A stretch of 63,815 nucleotides of DNA. It comes from CAZSMC01 sp964607755. Lineage in GTDB: Bacteria > Zhuqueibacterota > Zhuqueibacteria > Residuimicrobiales > Krinioviventaceae. The notes under the pieces were generated by a model. It did no database searches. It worked only from the letters and a program-made list of their open reading frames with translations, and had not been told where the DNA came from. A program made the translations under genes and the position numbers. The stretch is from the NCBI GenBank assembly GCA_964607755.1, contig CAZSMC010000021.1, forward strand, positions 1 to 63,815, given 5' to 3'. Positions 7,823 to 16,791 of this stretch are shown piece after piece. Positions within the stretch are counted from its first letter, which is position 1, and the number at the start of each line of letters is the position of its first letter.

Positions 7823-8011
7823 TTTATACATCCAATCCTGTTCTTCCCCGCTGCTTGCACACACACTCGATTTTCAATTTCAAATTGGAATATTAACAGT
7901 TTTCAGCAAGTTAATATAATTAACACGTGCAAATAACTCACATACCATTTTTAAAAGCTGCTAAAATTCTTTATTTTATAAAAACACATAACGACAAAAA
8001 ACGGGGCTCCT

Positions 8012-10705
8012 ATGGCTAACAATGAAGAAAAAAACATTGAACAAATTGAACTTGAAGAATGGTTAGAGTCATTAGACTATGTGATTGAGAGCGGTGGACC
8101 TGAAAGGGTAAAAAGAATAATTCACGAGCTGCAACAGCGCGCTTATACGGCCGGCATTAAACTGCCGTTTTCTGCCAATACACCTTTCATCAACACAATC
8201 CCTGTGGGCGAACAAGCGCCTTTTCCTGGCAATCGTGAGATTGAACGGCGTATCAAGAGCATTGTCCGCTGGAACGCTATGGCAATGGTCGTACGTGCCA
8301 ATCGCGAAGAAAAAGGCGTGGGCGGTCATATCTCGACGTATGCGTCGGCTGCGACATTGTATGAAGTCGGATTCAATCATTTCTTTCGCGCTCCGTCGCA
8401 AGATTTCAGTGGCGATCAGGTGTATTTCCAGGGCCATGCTTCGCCCGGTATCTATGCCCGCGCTTTTCTGGAAGGCTTTTTATCTGTGGATAATGTTGCC
8501 AATTTCCGCCACGAATGCCACAGCAAATCCGGGTTGCCTTCCTATCCGCATCCCTGGTTAAAACCTGACTTTTGGCAGTTCCCCACAGTTTCCATGGGAC
8601 TGTCACCGCTAATGGCCGTTTATCAGGCGCGGTTCAATAAATACCTCGAAGACCGTGGTTTGAAAAAACCGAACAATGAAAACGTGTGGGCTTTTCTTGG
8701 CGATGGCGAGATGGATGAACCGGAAGCGTTGGGCGGTATTTCCCTGGCAGCACGCGAAAAACTGGGCAACCTCATCTATGTGATCAATTGCAATCTGCAG
8801 CGCCTGGACGGGCCGGTGCGCGGCAATGGTCAGGTCATTCAGGAACTGGAGCAGCTCTTCCGGGGTGCAGGCTGGAATGTGATCAAAGTCATTTGGGGTA
8901 GCGATATTGATGATTTGTTAGCCAGAGATAAAGACGGCATTTTACCGCGATATATGGGCGAAATTCTGGACGGCGAATATCAGGCTTTTTCCGTCCGTGG
9001 CGGCGCTTATATTCGCGAACACTTTTTTGGCAGAGACCCCAGGCTGCTAAAACTGGTTGAACACCTGTCGGATGAACAGTTGGCAAAATTGCGCCTGGGC
9101 GGTCACGATCCGGAAAAGGTTTACGCGGCCTATAAAAAAGCAGTGGAAACCACAGATGCACCGACTGTCATTCTAGCCAGAACGATCAAAGGCTATGGCC
9201 TGGGCGAAGCCGGTGAAGGTAAAAATATCACCCATCAGCAAAAGCTTTTGAACGAACAGGAATTGCGCCATTTTCGCGACCGGTTCGGCATTCCGATTTC
9301 AGATAAAGATGTTGACGAACTGCCGTTCTACAAACCCGATGATGACAGCGAAGAGATGCAGTATCTACACGAGCGCCGGCGCCAGCTTGGCGGTTACATC
9401 CCCAGACGCCGGCAAACAAGTGTTTCTCTCCAAACACCAGAAGAATCGTTGTTTGAAGAATTTTACCAGGGCACAAAAGATCGGGAGGTCTCCACGACCA
9501 TGGTCTTTGTTCGTATGTTAACCAAAATGCTTCGTGACAAACAAATCGGCAAACTGGTCGTTCCGATCGTGCCGGATGAAGCCCGTACATTCGGCATGGA
9601 AGCGCTTTTCCGGCAGGTCGGGATCTATTCTCACGTCGGACAATTGTATGAACCGGTTGACGCCAAAAATCTTTTGTATTACAAAGAAGCCAAAGACGGT
9701 CAGATCCTTGAAGAAGGCATTACCGAAGCCGGCTCGATTTCATCGTTCATTGCCGCAGGCACTGCTTATTCGACGCACAATATCAACACCATTCCGTTTT
9801 ATATTTTTTATTCCATGTTTGGATTGCAACGGATCGGTGATTTTGTTTGGGCGGGCGGCGATATTCGTGCCCGCGGATTCCTGCTCGGCGGGACCTCCGG
9901 CAGAACAACCCTGGCCGGCGAAGGCTTGCAACATCAGGATGGGCACAGCCATCTGCTCGCTTATCCAAACCCGATTCTAAAGGCATATGACCCAGCTTTT
10001 GCATACGAACTTGCTGTTATCATCCAGGACGGCATTCGCCGCATGTACAAAGAGCAGGACAGCGTCTTTTACTATATCACATTGATGAATGAAAATTATC
10101 CGCAACCTCCCATGCCCAAAGCAAAGGACGTCAAAGAGGGCATTACCAGAGGATTGTATAAATTTAAATCCGGACCAGCTAATAAAAGTCATAAAGTGCA
10201 ATTGTTTGGCAGCGGAACGATACTAAACCATGTCATCGAAGCGCAAAAAATTCTCGGTGATAAATACGATGTCTCAGCAGATGTCTGGAGCGTCACCAGT
10301 TACAAAGAACTTCATTACGACGGCCTGGAATGCGACCGATGGAACATGTTCCACAGCGACAAGAAACCGCGAGTACCATATGTCACCGAAAAGCTCAAAA
10401 ATCAGCGCGGTCCTGTTATTGCCGCTTCTGATTATGTACGCGCTTTGCCGGAATCCATTGCGAAATGGGTACCAAAGCCGATGCTCACATTAGGCACAGA
10501 CGGGTTTGGCCGCAGCGACGGCCGGAAACACTTGCGCGGTTTTTTCGAAGTTGAGGAACGTTATGTCACACTTGCTGCTCTTTATATGCTCGCGCAGGAA
10601 GATAAAATTAAACAGTCTGTTTTAAAACAGGCAATTAAAGATTTGGACATCGATCCTGATAAACCCGATCCGATTACAACCAGTGTTTGTGTAAAACAGA
10701 AATAA
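8012..10705 (+). CDS. aceE: Pyruvate dehydrogenase E1 component, homodimeric type
   Basis: Thiamine-diphosphate enzyme that decarboxylates pyruvate and acetylates the lipoyl group of E2. At 897 residues it is the fused alpha2 form, like the E. coli enzyme. The N-terminal segment includes GGHISTYASAATLYEVGFNHFF and HASPGIYARAFLEG. The ThDP-binding motif GDGEMDEPE lies near residue 230. The transketolase-like middle domain includes EAGSISSFIAAGTAYS, and the C-terminal domain ends with GFGRSDGRKHLRGFFEV. The acidic start (EEKNIEQIELEEWLESLDYV) is typical of the E2-docking region. It leads the aceE-aceF-lpd cluster. The 246-bp gap upstream holds the serA terminator and AT-rich DNA, presumably with the promoter. 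Confidence 0.97.
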   Translation: MANNEEKNIEQIELEEWLESLDYVIESGGPERVKRIIHELQQRAYTAGIKLPFSANTPFINTIPVGEQAPFPGNREIERRIKSIVRWNAMAMVVRANREEKGVGGHISTYASAATLYEVGFNHFFRAPSQDFSGDQVYFQGHASPGIYARAFLEGFLSVDNVANFRHECHSKSGLPSYPHPWLKPDFWQFPTVSMGLSPLMAVYQARFNKYLEDRGLKKPNNENVWAFLGDGEMDEPEALGGISLAAREKLGNLIYVINCNLQRLDGPVRGNGQVIQELEQLFRGAGWNVIKVIWGSDIDDLLARDKDGILPRYMGEILDGEYQAFSVRGGAYIREHFFGRDPRLLKLVEHLSDEQLAKLRLGGHDPEKVYAAYKKAVETTDAPTVILARTIKGYGLGEAGEGKNITHQQKLLNEQELRHFRDRFGIPISDKDVDELPFYKPDDDSEEMQYLHERRRQLGGYIPRRRQTSVSLQTPEESLFEEFYQGTKDREVSTTMVFVRMLTKMLRDKQIGKLVVPIVPDEARTFGMEALFRQVGIYSHVGQLYEPVDAKNLLYYKEAKDGQILEEGITEAGSISSFIAAGTAYSTHNINTIPFYIFYSMFGLQRIGDFVWAGGDIRARGFLLGGTSGRTTLAGEGLQHQDGHSHLLAYPNPILKAYDPAFAYELAVIIQDGIRRMYKEQDSVFYYITLMNENYPQPPMPKAKDVKEGITRGLYKFKSGPANKSHKVQLFGSGTILNHVIEAQKILGDKYDVSADVWSVTSYKELHYDGLECDRWNMFHSDKKPRVPYVTEKLKNQRGPVIAASDYVRALPESIAKWVPKPMLTLGTDGFGRSDGRKHLRGFFEVEERYVTLAALYMLAQEDKIKQSVLKQAIKDLDIDPDKPDPITTSVCVKQK

Positions 10706-10714
10706 AAAGTCGAT

Positions 10715-10754
10715 AACGTAAGGATAAACGGTTGGATTTTTCCTCACGTTTTTT
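10715..10754 (+). terminator. Possible attenuator hairpin between aceE and aceF
   Basis: AACGTAAGG pairs with CCTCACGTT (one mismatch) and is followed by a TTTTTT run. This could reduce readthrough from aceE into aceF or be a processing site. The stem is short and the loop is 18 bases, so this is tentative. Confidence 0.45.
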
Positions 10755-10843
10755 CATAAATTTAACGATCAACAAAAGCAATCCTAAATCACAGAGCGGA
10801 TTTTCCCGCGAACAGGTCCAGAAAATAAAATGAGGATATTGGA

Positions 10844-12031
10844 ATGGCTATTGAATGCAAATTGCCAGAGCTCGGGGAAAATGTGACATCCGGTACCGTC
10901 TCCTCGATATTGGTCAAAGAAGGCGATAAAATTGAAAAAGATCAATCTTTAATAGAAATTGAAACAGAAAAAGCCGTGGCAGAGGTGCCAGCGGAATCCG
11001 GCGGCACCGTCAAAAAGATTCTGGTCAAAGAAGGTGACGAAATAAAGGTTGGACAAACAATCGTCGAGCTGGAAGCTGAAGGCGAAGAGGAGGCCAAAGC
11101 TGAACCTCAAAAANNNNNNNNNNNNNNNNNNNNNNNNNNNNNNNNNNNNNNNNNNNNNNNNNNNNNNNNNNNNNNNNNNNNNNNNNNNNNNNNNNNNNNN
11201 NNNNNNNNNNNNNGGCGCATTTCTATCGATGATGTCAAAGCGTTTTCAAAAAAACGCCATCAAGAAAAAACCGCACCGGCTGCAGGTATAGCGCCGGCAC
11301 AGGCGCCCCTGCCTGATTTCACAAAATGGGGTGACATCGACCGCCAGCCCATGACGCAAATCCGTAAAACCGCCACCACACGCCTGACAACAGCCTGGAC
11401 GACGATTCCGCATGTCACTCAGCACGACAAGGCTGACATCACAGAATTGAACAAATTGCGAAAGCAATACTCGCCCAAAGCGGAAAAAGCCGGCGGCAAA
11501 CTCACAGTGACAGCCATTATTGTCAAAGTTGTGGCTGCTGCGCTCAAGGTTTTTCCGCAGTTCAATGCCAGTCTGGATGTTGAAAATAAAGAGGTCATTT
11601 ATAAAAAATATTATTCCGTTGGCCTGGCAGTGGACACGGAGAACGGTCTTTTGGTGCCGGTGATCCGCGATGTCGATCAAAAAAATCTCATCGAGCTTTC
11701 TGTGGAAATATCCGAGATTGCCCAAAAAGCGCGCGACCGCAAGCTCTCACTGGACGATATGCAAGGCGCTAATATTACCGTGTCAAACCTGGGTGGAATT
11801 GGCGGTGCGTTTTTTACTCCGGTGATCAACCCGCCCGAAGTCGCCATTCTTGGCGTATCTCGGGGGACGTTCGAACCGGTTTATCAGGACGGTGAGTGGC
11901 AGCCCAGGTTGATGATTCCGCTCTCACTTTCTTACGACCATCGGCTCATCGACGGTGCGGACGGCGCCCGCTTTTTGAGATGGGTGTGTGAAGCACTGGA
12001 AAAACCATTTACCATGATGTTGGAAGGCTAA
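10844..12031 (+). CDS. aceF: Dihydrolipoamide acetyltransferase, PDH E2 (interrupted by an assembly gap)
   Basis: Core of the pyruvate dehydrogenase complex; transfers acetyl groups from lipoyl-lysine to CoA. The N-terminal lipoyl domain shows ETEKAVAEVPAE with the lipoylated lysine near residue 44. The peripheral-subunit-binding domain is mostly lost in the 100-N gap; its end, RISIDDVKAF, is visible just after. The catalytic domain carries the active-site SYDHRLIDGADG near the C-terminus. The reading frame is preserved across the gap. Only one lipoyl domain is visible, but more could be hidden. lpd follows after 29 bp. Confidence 0.95.
   Translation: MAIECKLPELGENVTSGTVSSILVKEGDKIEKDQSLIEIETEKAVAEVPAESGGTVKKILVKEGDEIKVGQTIVELEAEGEEEAKAEPQKXXXXXXXXXXXXXXXXXXXXXXXXXXXXXXXXXXRISIDDVKAFSKKRHQEKTAPAAGIAPAQAPLPDFTKWGDIDRQPMTQIRKTATTRLTTAWTTIPHVTQHDKADITELNKLRKQYSPKAEKAGGKLTVTAIIVKVVAAALKVFPQFNASLDVENKEVIYKKYYSVGLAVDTENGLLVPVIRDVDQKNLIELSVEISEIAQKARDRKLSLDDMQGANITVSNLGGIGGAFFTPVINPPEVAILGVSRGTFEPVYQDGEWQPRLMIPLSLSYDHRLIDGADGARFLRWVCEALEKPFTMMLEG
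11114..11213. other. Assembly gap (100 N)
   Basis: Exactly 100 undetermined bases lie within the E2 linker and subunit-binding region. A round number usually means a scaffold join of unknown size. Repetitive Ala/Pro-rich linker or duplicated lipoyl domains are typical reasons for such breaks. Confidence 0.98.
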
Positions 12032-12060
12032 AATAAAATATCAATCAATTGGAGACAGAA

Positions 12061-13482
12061 ATGAGTGAAAATTCGACACAGCTCGTCGTTATTGGTGCAG
12101 GTCCCGGCGGTTACGCAGCCGCATTCTATGCAGCAGACAAGGGAATGGACGTGACCCTAATTGATCCGGAGGAAAATCCCGGTGGCGTGTGTTTGTATCG
12201 CGGATGCATTCCTTCAAAAGCATTGCTGCACGTAGCAAAACTTGTTCGCGAAACTCAAGAAGCGAAAAAGTGGGGTCTCGATTTTGGGAAACCGAAAACC
12301 GATATTGATAAACTTCGTTCCTGGAAAGACGGCGTTGTCAAGCGCCTCACTGGCGGCGTTGGCCAGCTCGCCAAAAGCCGGAAGGTAAATTACGTTCGCG
12401 GGACAGCAACATTTAAAAATAACAATACACTGAATGTTAAAGATATTGACAACAACACGTCAGAACTCAACTTTGAAAAAGCCATTATTGCCACAGGATC
12501 ACGTCCTGCTTCCATTCCCAATCTTCCGGATAGCGATCGCGTTCTTGATTCCACAAAAGCATTGAATCTTGAAGATGTGCCGGAAAAACTGCTCGTCGTC
12601 GGAGGCGGATACATCGGCCTGGAAATGGGGACAGTTTACTCGGCGCTGGGAAGTCAGGTCACTGTCGTGGAAATGTTGCCCGGCATTTTGCCCGGCGCCG
12701 ATCGTGATCTGGTGCGTACATTGCAAAAAACTCTGCAAAAACAGTTTCATGAAATCCTGCTCGAAACCAAAGTGGCAAATATGCAAGAAACCAAACAAGG
12801 ATTAAAGGTTACTTTGGAAGGTGAAAACGTTGACGAGCCGGAACGAACGTTTGATAAAGCGATCATTTCCGTCGGCCGAAAACCCAAATCTGAAAATCTG
12901 GGACTGGAGAACACGGCTATTGAAACCAGTGAACGCGGGTTTATCAAAATAAACGGCCCGCGCCAAACTGCTGAAGAAAATATTTACGCCATTGGCGATG
13001 TTGCCGGCGAACCCATGCTGGCACACAAAGCGTCTCACGAAGGCATTACTGCGGTGGAAGCCATACTTGGTGAAAAAGTATCCTTTGAGCCGGCAGCTAT
13101 CCCGGCGGTCGTTTTTACCGATCCGGAAGTGGCGTGGGCCGGACTCACAGAAAACGACGCCAATGAACGCGGCATCGATGTCGAGATTGCGCGTTTTCAA
13201 TGGGGCGCGTCCGGTCGCGCACTTACCATGGACCGCCCGGACGGGGTGACAAAGCTATTGACAGAACCGGGAACAAATCGAATTCTTGGAGTAGCATTGG
13301 TTGGCGCCGGGGCAGGTGAACTTATTTCCGAAGGTGCATTAGCTATCGAAATGGCAGCCAATGCTACTGACCTGAAAATGACCATTCACCCCCACCCCAC
13401 GCTTTCAGAAACATTAATGGAAGCCGCGGAAATGATCTTTGGAACAAGTACGCATGTGTATCGACCAAAGAGAAAAAAATAA
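12061..13482 (+). CDS. lpd: Dihydrolipoamide dehydrogenase (E3)
   Basis: FAD enzyme that reoxidises dihydrolipoyl E2 and yields NADH. It has the FAD motif VVIGAGPGGYAAAF at the N-terminus, the redox disulfide CLYRGCIPSK near residue 43 (most homologues have CLNxGC), the NAD motif VVGGGYIGLEMG near residue 180, and the C-terminal HPHPTLSE with catalytic His-Glu. The start at 12061 is chosen because GGAGA lies about 6 bases upstream. The length of 473 residues is normal. It is third in the PDH cluster. Confidence 0.96.
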   Translation: MSENSTQLVVIGAGPGGYAAAFYAADKGMDVTLIDPEENPGGVCLYRGCIPSKALLHVAKLVRETQEAKKWGLDFGKPKTDIDKLRSWKDGVVKRLTGGVGQLAKSRKVNYVRGTATFKNNNTLNVKDIDNNTSELNFEKAIIATGSRPASIPNLPDSDRVLDSTKALNLEDVPEKLLVVGGGYIGLEMGTVYSALGSQVTVVEMLPGILPGADRDLVRTLQKTLQKQFHEILLETKVANMQETKQGLKVTLEGENVDEPERTFDKAIISVGRKPKSENLGLENTAIETSERGFIKINGPRQTAEENIYAIGDVAGEPMLAHKASHEGITAVEAILGEKVSFEPAAIPAVVFTDPEVAWAGLTENDANERGIDVEIARFQWGASGRALTMDRPDGVTKLLTEPGTNRILGVALVGAGAGELISEGALAIEMAANATDLKMTIHPHPTLSETLMEAAEMIFGTSTHVYRPKRKK

Positions 13483-13666
13483 TAGTCCTTGCAGCAGTTT
13501 TAAAATTTACTGTTGATATTCCTTTTTGATTTATTACATTCTTATAACTCCATTATCATATTTCTTGTCTGTTTACAACACCAAATATTTGCCGGCAAAA
13601 AGAGATGCAATGTGTTCATGGCAAATAATAAAAGACGAGATGAAAACGAGCCAATATGAGAATGTT

Positions 13667-14266
13667 ATGACGACACAAAGAAAATTACGTCCGCCACTTG
13701 TGCTGGATACCAGTTTATTTTCAAATCCTGAAACGCAGAGATATTTCGGTGATTCTGTGGATGCAGCTCTTTATCGTTTTTTGGAAATCGCGCGCGAGAA
13801 TGAGCTGCAGCTTTACATGCCAGCATCTATTTACCGGGAATTGTCAGATTTTGCGACAGAGGATGCTCTAAAAACCTTTCGCCGGGATGCTGTTGTTCGT
13901 GGACCAGACCGGTACAGCATCCAGGTGCCGGCGACGTTGTTGAGCTCGTTTATCCGGGATTTGCGCAATCGCGTCAATCAGGGACTGCGTATTGCAGAAA
14001 AGGCGATTCAAAGCGAAAATGTGCCGGATAACATTCGACGGGTACGCGAGCGCTACCGGGCAGCCCTGCGCAGCGGCATTGTTGATAGCGAAGAAGATTT
14101 CGATGTCGTGCTCATGGCTAAAGAAGTCGGCGGTGCTATACTGTCGGCGGATGAAGGTATCATAAACATGGCGGAAGAACTGGGACTGGAAGTGCTTTCA
14201 GCCGCAGATTTCATCGACCGGTATGCTGCAAATCAGGAAGGTGAACATAATGCATCACTCACATAA
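13667..14266 (+). CDS. HARP-type RNA-free ribonuclease P (PIN domain; 'RNA ligase partner' family)
   Basis: A PIN-domain protein of about 199 residues resembling the Aquifex HARP Aq_880 and the archaeal MJ0950 family (TIGR03875, PF08745), enzymes that remove 5' leaders from pre-tRNA without RNA. Visible features are PPLVLDTSLFSNPE with the first catalytic Asp, MPASIYRELSDF, GLRIAEKAI at the protruding helices, the basic RRVRERYRAALRSG helix, and the later acidic sites DSEEDFDVVLMA and LSADEG. Length and layout match the family. The start is uncertain: ATGs at 13640 and 13667 are in frame, and the second best fits the family's start just before the first strand. Its 3' end overlaps the RNA ligase gene by 17 bp, so translation is likely coupled. 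Family membership is strong; RNase P activity here is inferred. Confidence 0.85.
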   Translation: MTTQRKLRPPLVLDTSLFSNPETQRYFGDSVDAALYRFLEIARENELQLYMPASIYRELSDFATEDALKTFRRDAVVRGPDRYSIQVPATLLSSFIRDLRNRVNQGLRIAEKAIQSENVPDNIRRVRERYRAALRSGIVDSEEDFDVVLMAKEVGGAILSADEGIINMAEELGLEVLSAADFIDRYAANQEGEHNASLT

Positions 14267-15341
14267 AATGGATTATCAAGACCTGCAATATCACGGTATT
14301 CAATACCGGCGCCATACCACAGACCGTTCTGATTTTACCCGCGGAACCGTATTGTTGTTTGACAAAAACCAGCAAAAGACGTGCCGCAGAATATCCTCTT
14401 TTCCACACATTAATCGTGTGTACAGGCTGGAACAAGGTGTCAAGCGTGTGTTCAAAAATCAATCCTTTTTCGTAGAAGAGAAACTGGACGGCTATAATGT
14501 CAGAATATTTTCCCATCAAAATCAATTGCTTGCCGTATCACGGGGAGGATTTGTTTGCCCATTTACCACCGAGTGGGCAGACACCTGGGCGGCGCGTTAC
14601 AATCTTTACGACTTTTTTTCCTGCTATCCAGAATATGTGCTTTGTGTAGAGGTCACCGGAGATAATCCGTACAATTTTCAACGTGACCCTGAACTTGGCC
14701 GTGGCGCTCACATGTTTGTATTTGATTTGATGGATGAAAATGGTAAATTCCTTGATCTTGAAAAAAAATATCAGCTCATCGAGGAATTTTCTCTGCCTGC
14801 AGTTTCGCGATACGGGAAATATAATCCGGAACAAATGAACGATCTTTTTCAGCTTGTCAGAGACCTGAATGAGAAATCGCGCGAAGGTATTATCATGAAA
14901 TCGCCTCAACTCGATAAAGTGCTAAAATTTGTTAACCCCAACAGTGATATTGCAGACATCAAAGACAGTCTGCGGACCATGTTTGACCTCACGCCCGGCT
15001 ATTTCAGAAATCGATTTTTAAGAACAGTCATGTTTATTCAAGAATTTAATCTCGACAGAGATGAATATGCCCGGCGTATCGGCTATGCTTTTATCAATGG
15101 ATTGGATTCGTTGCAATTTTTTAATAATGCCAGTGAGACATTTGTTATCTACGTTCGTGATTACCAGACCTGGAAAGAAACGCGGGGCATCATTCAGGAC
15201 CGCGTGGATGTGGAGGTTGACAGCGTTGAAGACGCACAAGTGCAGGGCCACGACATGACCAAAATAAAATTCCGCCGGATTTATGAAAAAAGCACACATC
15301 GATTTCATAATATGTTAAAGGGATTTACGCACACGGATTGA
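14250..15341 (+). CDS. RNA ligase, Pab1020/Rnl3 family
   Basis: ATP-dependent RNA ligase of the homodimeric archaeal-type family, which can circularise single-stranded RNA. The nucleotidyltransferase core has motif I EEKLDGYNVR, with the adenylated Lys near residue 78. It is followed by SRGGFVCPFTTEW, the acidic EVTGDNPY, motif IV EGIIMK near residue 215 and motif V LKFVN. The C-terminal third is the helical dimerisation/extension region of this family. GGAAGGTG lies 6-7 bases before the ATG at 14250, inside the end of the HARP gene. Length (363) is close to archaeal homologues. The family is mostly archaeal and hyperthermophilic, so its presence here with a HARP gene is notable. Confidence 0.88.
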   Translation: MHHSHKMDYQDLQYHGIQYRRHTTDRSDFTRGTVLLFDKNQQKTCRRISSFPHINRVYRLEQGVKRVFKNQSFFVEEKLDGYNVRIFSHQNQLLAVSRGGFVCPFTTEWADTWAARYNLYDFFSCYPEYVLCVEVTGDNPYNFQRDPELGRGAHMFVFDLMDENGKFLDLEKKYQLIEEFSLPAVSRYGKYNPEQMNDLFQLVRDLNEKSREGIIMKSPQLDKVLKFVNPNSDIADIKDSLRTMFDLTPGYFRNRFLRTVMFIQEFNLDRDEYARRIGYAFINGLDSLQFFNNASETFVIYVRDYQTWKETRGIIQDRVDVEVDSVEDAQVQGHDMTKIKFRRIYEKSTHRFHNMLKGFTHTD

Positions 15342-15476
15342 TGTTCACAATTGATAAATTTGGATTTTGAATGAGCCCGGGTCAAATATTCAGGTATCTT
15401 TATTCATCTCAAAATAACTTGCCAAAGTTCAACGATTTTATTATAATAAGTCGAATAAAAATAAACAGGGCTTAAT

Positions 15477-16763
15477 ATGAAACGTCGGCATTTTTTTTCA
15501 ACATTGGCAGCGGGCGCTTTGCTGCCATATCAGGGTTATACTCGAGCACAAAACAAGACACGTGCATCAACACTGAAAATTACAGATGCGGAAATTTGGC
15601 GTTTTCATGGACAACGCCATGTCCCTGAAGGTAATCGCTGGCAGAGCAATTGTCAGCCGATTCATATTTACAAGGAGTTTCGTCCGCCACCTTTTGAAAA
15701 ACAGCAACCGTCCAAAGGCGGATCTATCGAATATAGCGCCAGTTATCTGTTTCTCAAAACCAACAGTGAGTTGCAAGGCATGTACGGGCCGATCGACAAT
15801 GAAGCAGCGGTGGTCGTCGACCGGCAGCTTAAACCGTTCATTCGCGGTAAAGACGCTTTGGCTCAGGAGATACTCTGGGACCAGATGTTTCGCATCAACC
15901 GGCATTCGCGTGCGGGACACTTTATGATGGGCATTAGCGCCATTGATAATGCACTCTGGGATTTGCGCGGCAAGTATTATAATGTGCCGGTCTATCGCCT
16001 GTTGGGTGGACCAGCGCGACAAGAGGTTCCGGTGTATGTCAGTACGCTTGGTTATTCTGTGGAACCAAACGCTGCCGCGCAGCAAGCATTAAAATTCAAA
16101 CAGCACGGATTTACTCGACAAAAATGGTTTCCTTTTTACGGACCAGGTCATGGGGCAGCAGGCTTGCAGAAAAACATCGCTCTGGTTCGCGAGCTGCGCA
16201 AAGCTCTGGGGAACGAAAGTGACATTATGTTCGATGCGTTCATGGGTTGGGACTTGAACTACGCCATGCAGTGGGTGAAAGAGGTCGAACAATACCGGCC
16301 TCGATGGATTGAAGAAGCGTTTCATCCGTCGAAACTACAAAGTTTCATTGAATTGAGCCGGGAAACATCGATCCCAGTTGCGTCCGGCGAACATTTTTAC
16401 AACCGCTGGGAGGTCAAACGCTTTCTCGAATCCGATGCCATTCAAGTCGTGCAAACCGATCCGGAATGGTGCGGTGGTGTCAGCGAATTGGTGAAAATCT
16501 GCACCCTCGGGTCTGCATACGATGCGCATGTTATTCCTCACGGGCACAATATTCACGCCGCCCTGCACGTCGTAGCAAGTCAATCACCGATGACATGTCC
16601 CATGGTTGAATTCCTCATCGATAAAATGAGCTACTATTATATGTTTGAAAAAGAACCGCCCACGCCTGTAAATGGCACATTGCCACTCACACAAAAACCG
16701 GGATTTGGGATTGATTTTGATGAGAGTAAAATTCAGGACAAAGTGAGGCTGTCGTGGGATTGA
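15477..16763 (+). CDS. Rhamnonate-dehydratase-like enolase-superfamily protein with Tat signal
   Basis: Probably a sugar-acid dehydratase of the mandelate racemase/enolase superfamily. The first 26 residues, MKRRHFFSTLAAGALLPYQG..., form a twin-arginine signal. The enzyme body shows the capping domain followed by the barrel with metal ligands in MFDAF, WIEEAF and SGEHF, then QTDPEWCGG and PHGHNIHAAL with the likely His base. The layout and C-terminus (PVNGTLPLTQKPGFGIDFD) resemble L-rhamnonate dehydratases. Periplasmic export of this enzyme type is uncommon. The neighbouring TonB receptor and GH2 enzyme suggest carbohydrate use. Substrate unproven. Confidence 0.8.
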   Translation: MKRRHFFSTLAAGALLPYQGYTRAQNKTRASTLKITDAEIWRFHGQRHVPEGNRWQSNCQPIHIYKEFRPPPFEKQQPSKGGSIEYSASYLFLKTNSELQGMYGPIDNEAAVVVDRQLKPFIRGKDALAQEILWDQMFRINRHSRAGHFMMGISAIDNALWDLRGKYYNVPVYRLLGGPARQEVPVYVSTLGYSVEPNAAAQQALKFKQHGFTRQKWFPFYGPGHGAAGLQKNIALVRELRKALGNESDIMFDAFMGWDLNYAMQWVKEVEQYRPRWIEEAFHPSKLQSFIELSRETSIPVASGEHFYNRWEVKRFLESDAIQVVQTDPEWCGGVSELVKICTLGSAYDAHVIPHGHNIHAALHVVASQSPMTCPMVEFLIDKMSYYYMFEKEPPTPVNGTLPLTQKPGFGIDFDESKIQDKVRLSWD

Positions 16764-16791
16764 ACCGGTATCGCATGAAGGATTAAAATGA

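Noticed and set aside
7926..7945. Rex-like half sites upstream of aceE
   Set aside because: GTG and CAC are separated by 9 bases rather than the 8 expected, and the flanks do not match the TTGTGA/TCACAA halves.
13526..13666. Upstream N-terminal extension of the HARP gene
   Set aside because: It encodes a hydrophobic stretch not found in the family, and lies in AT-rich intergenic DNA.
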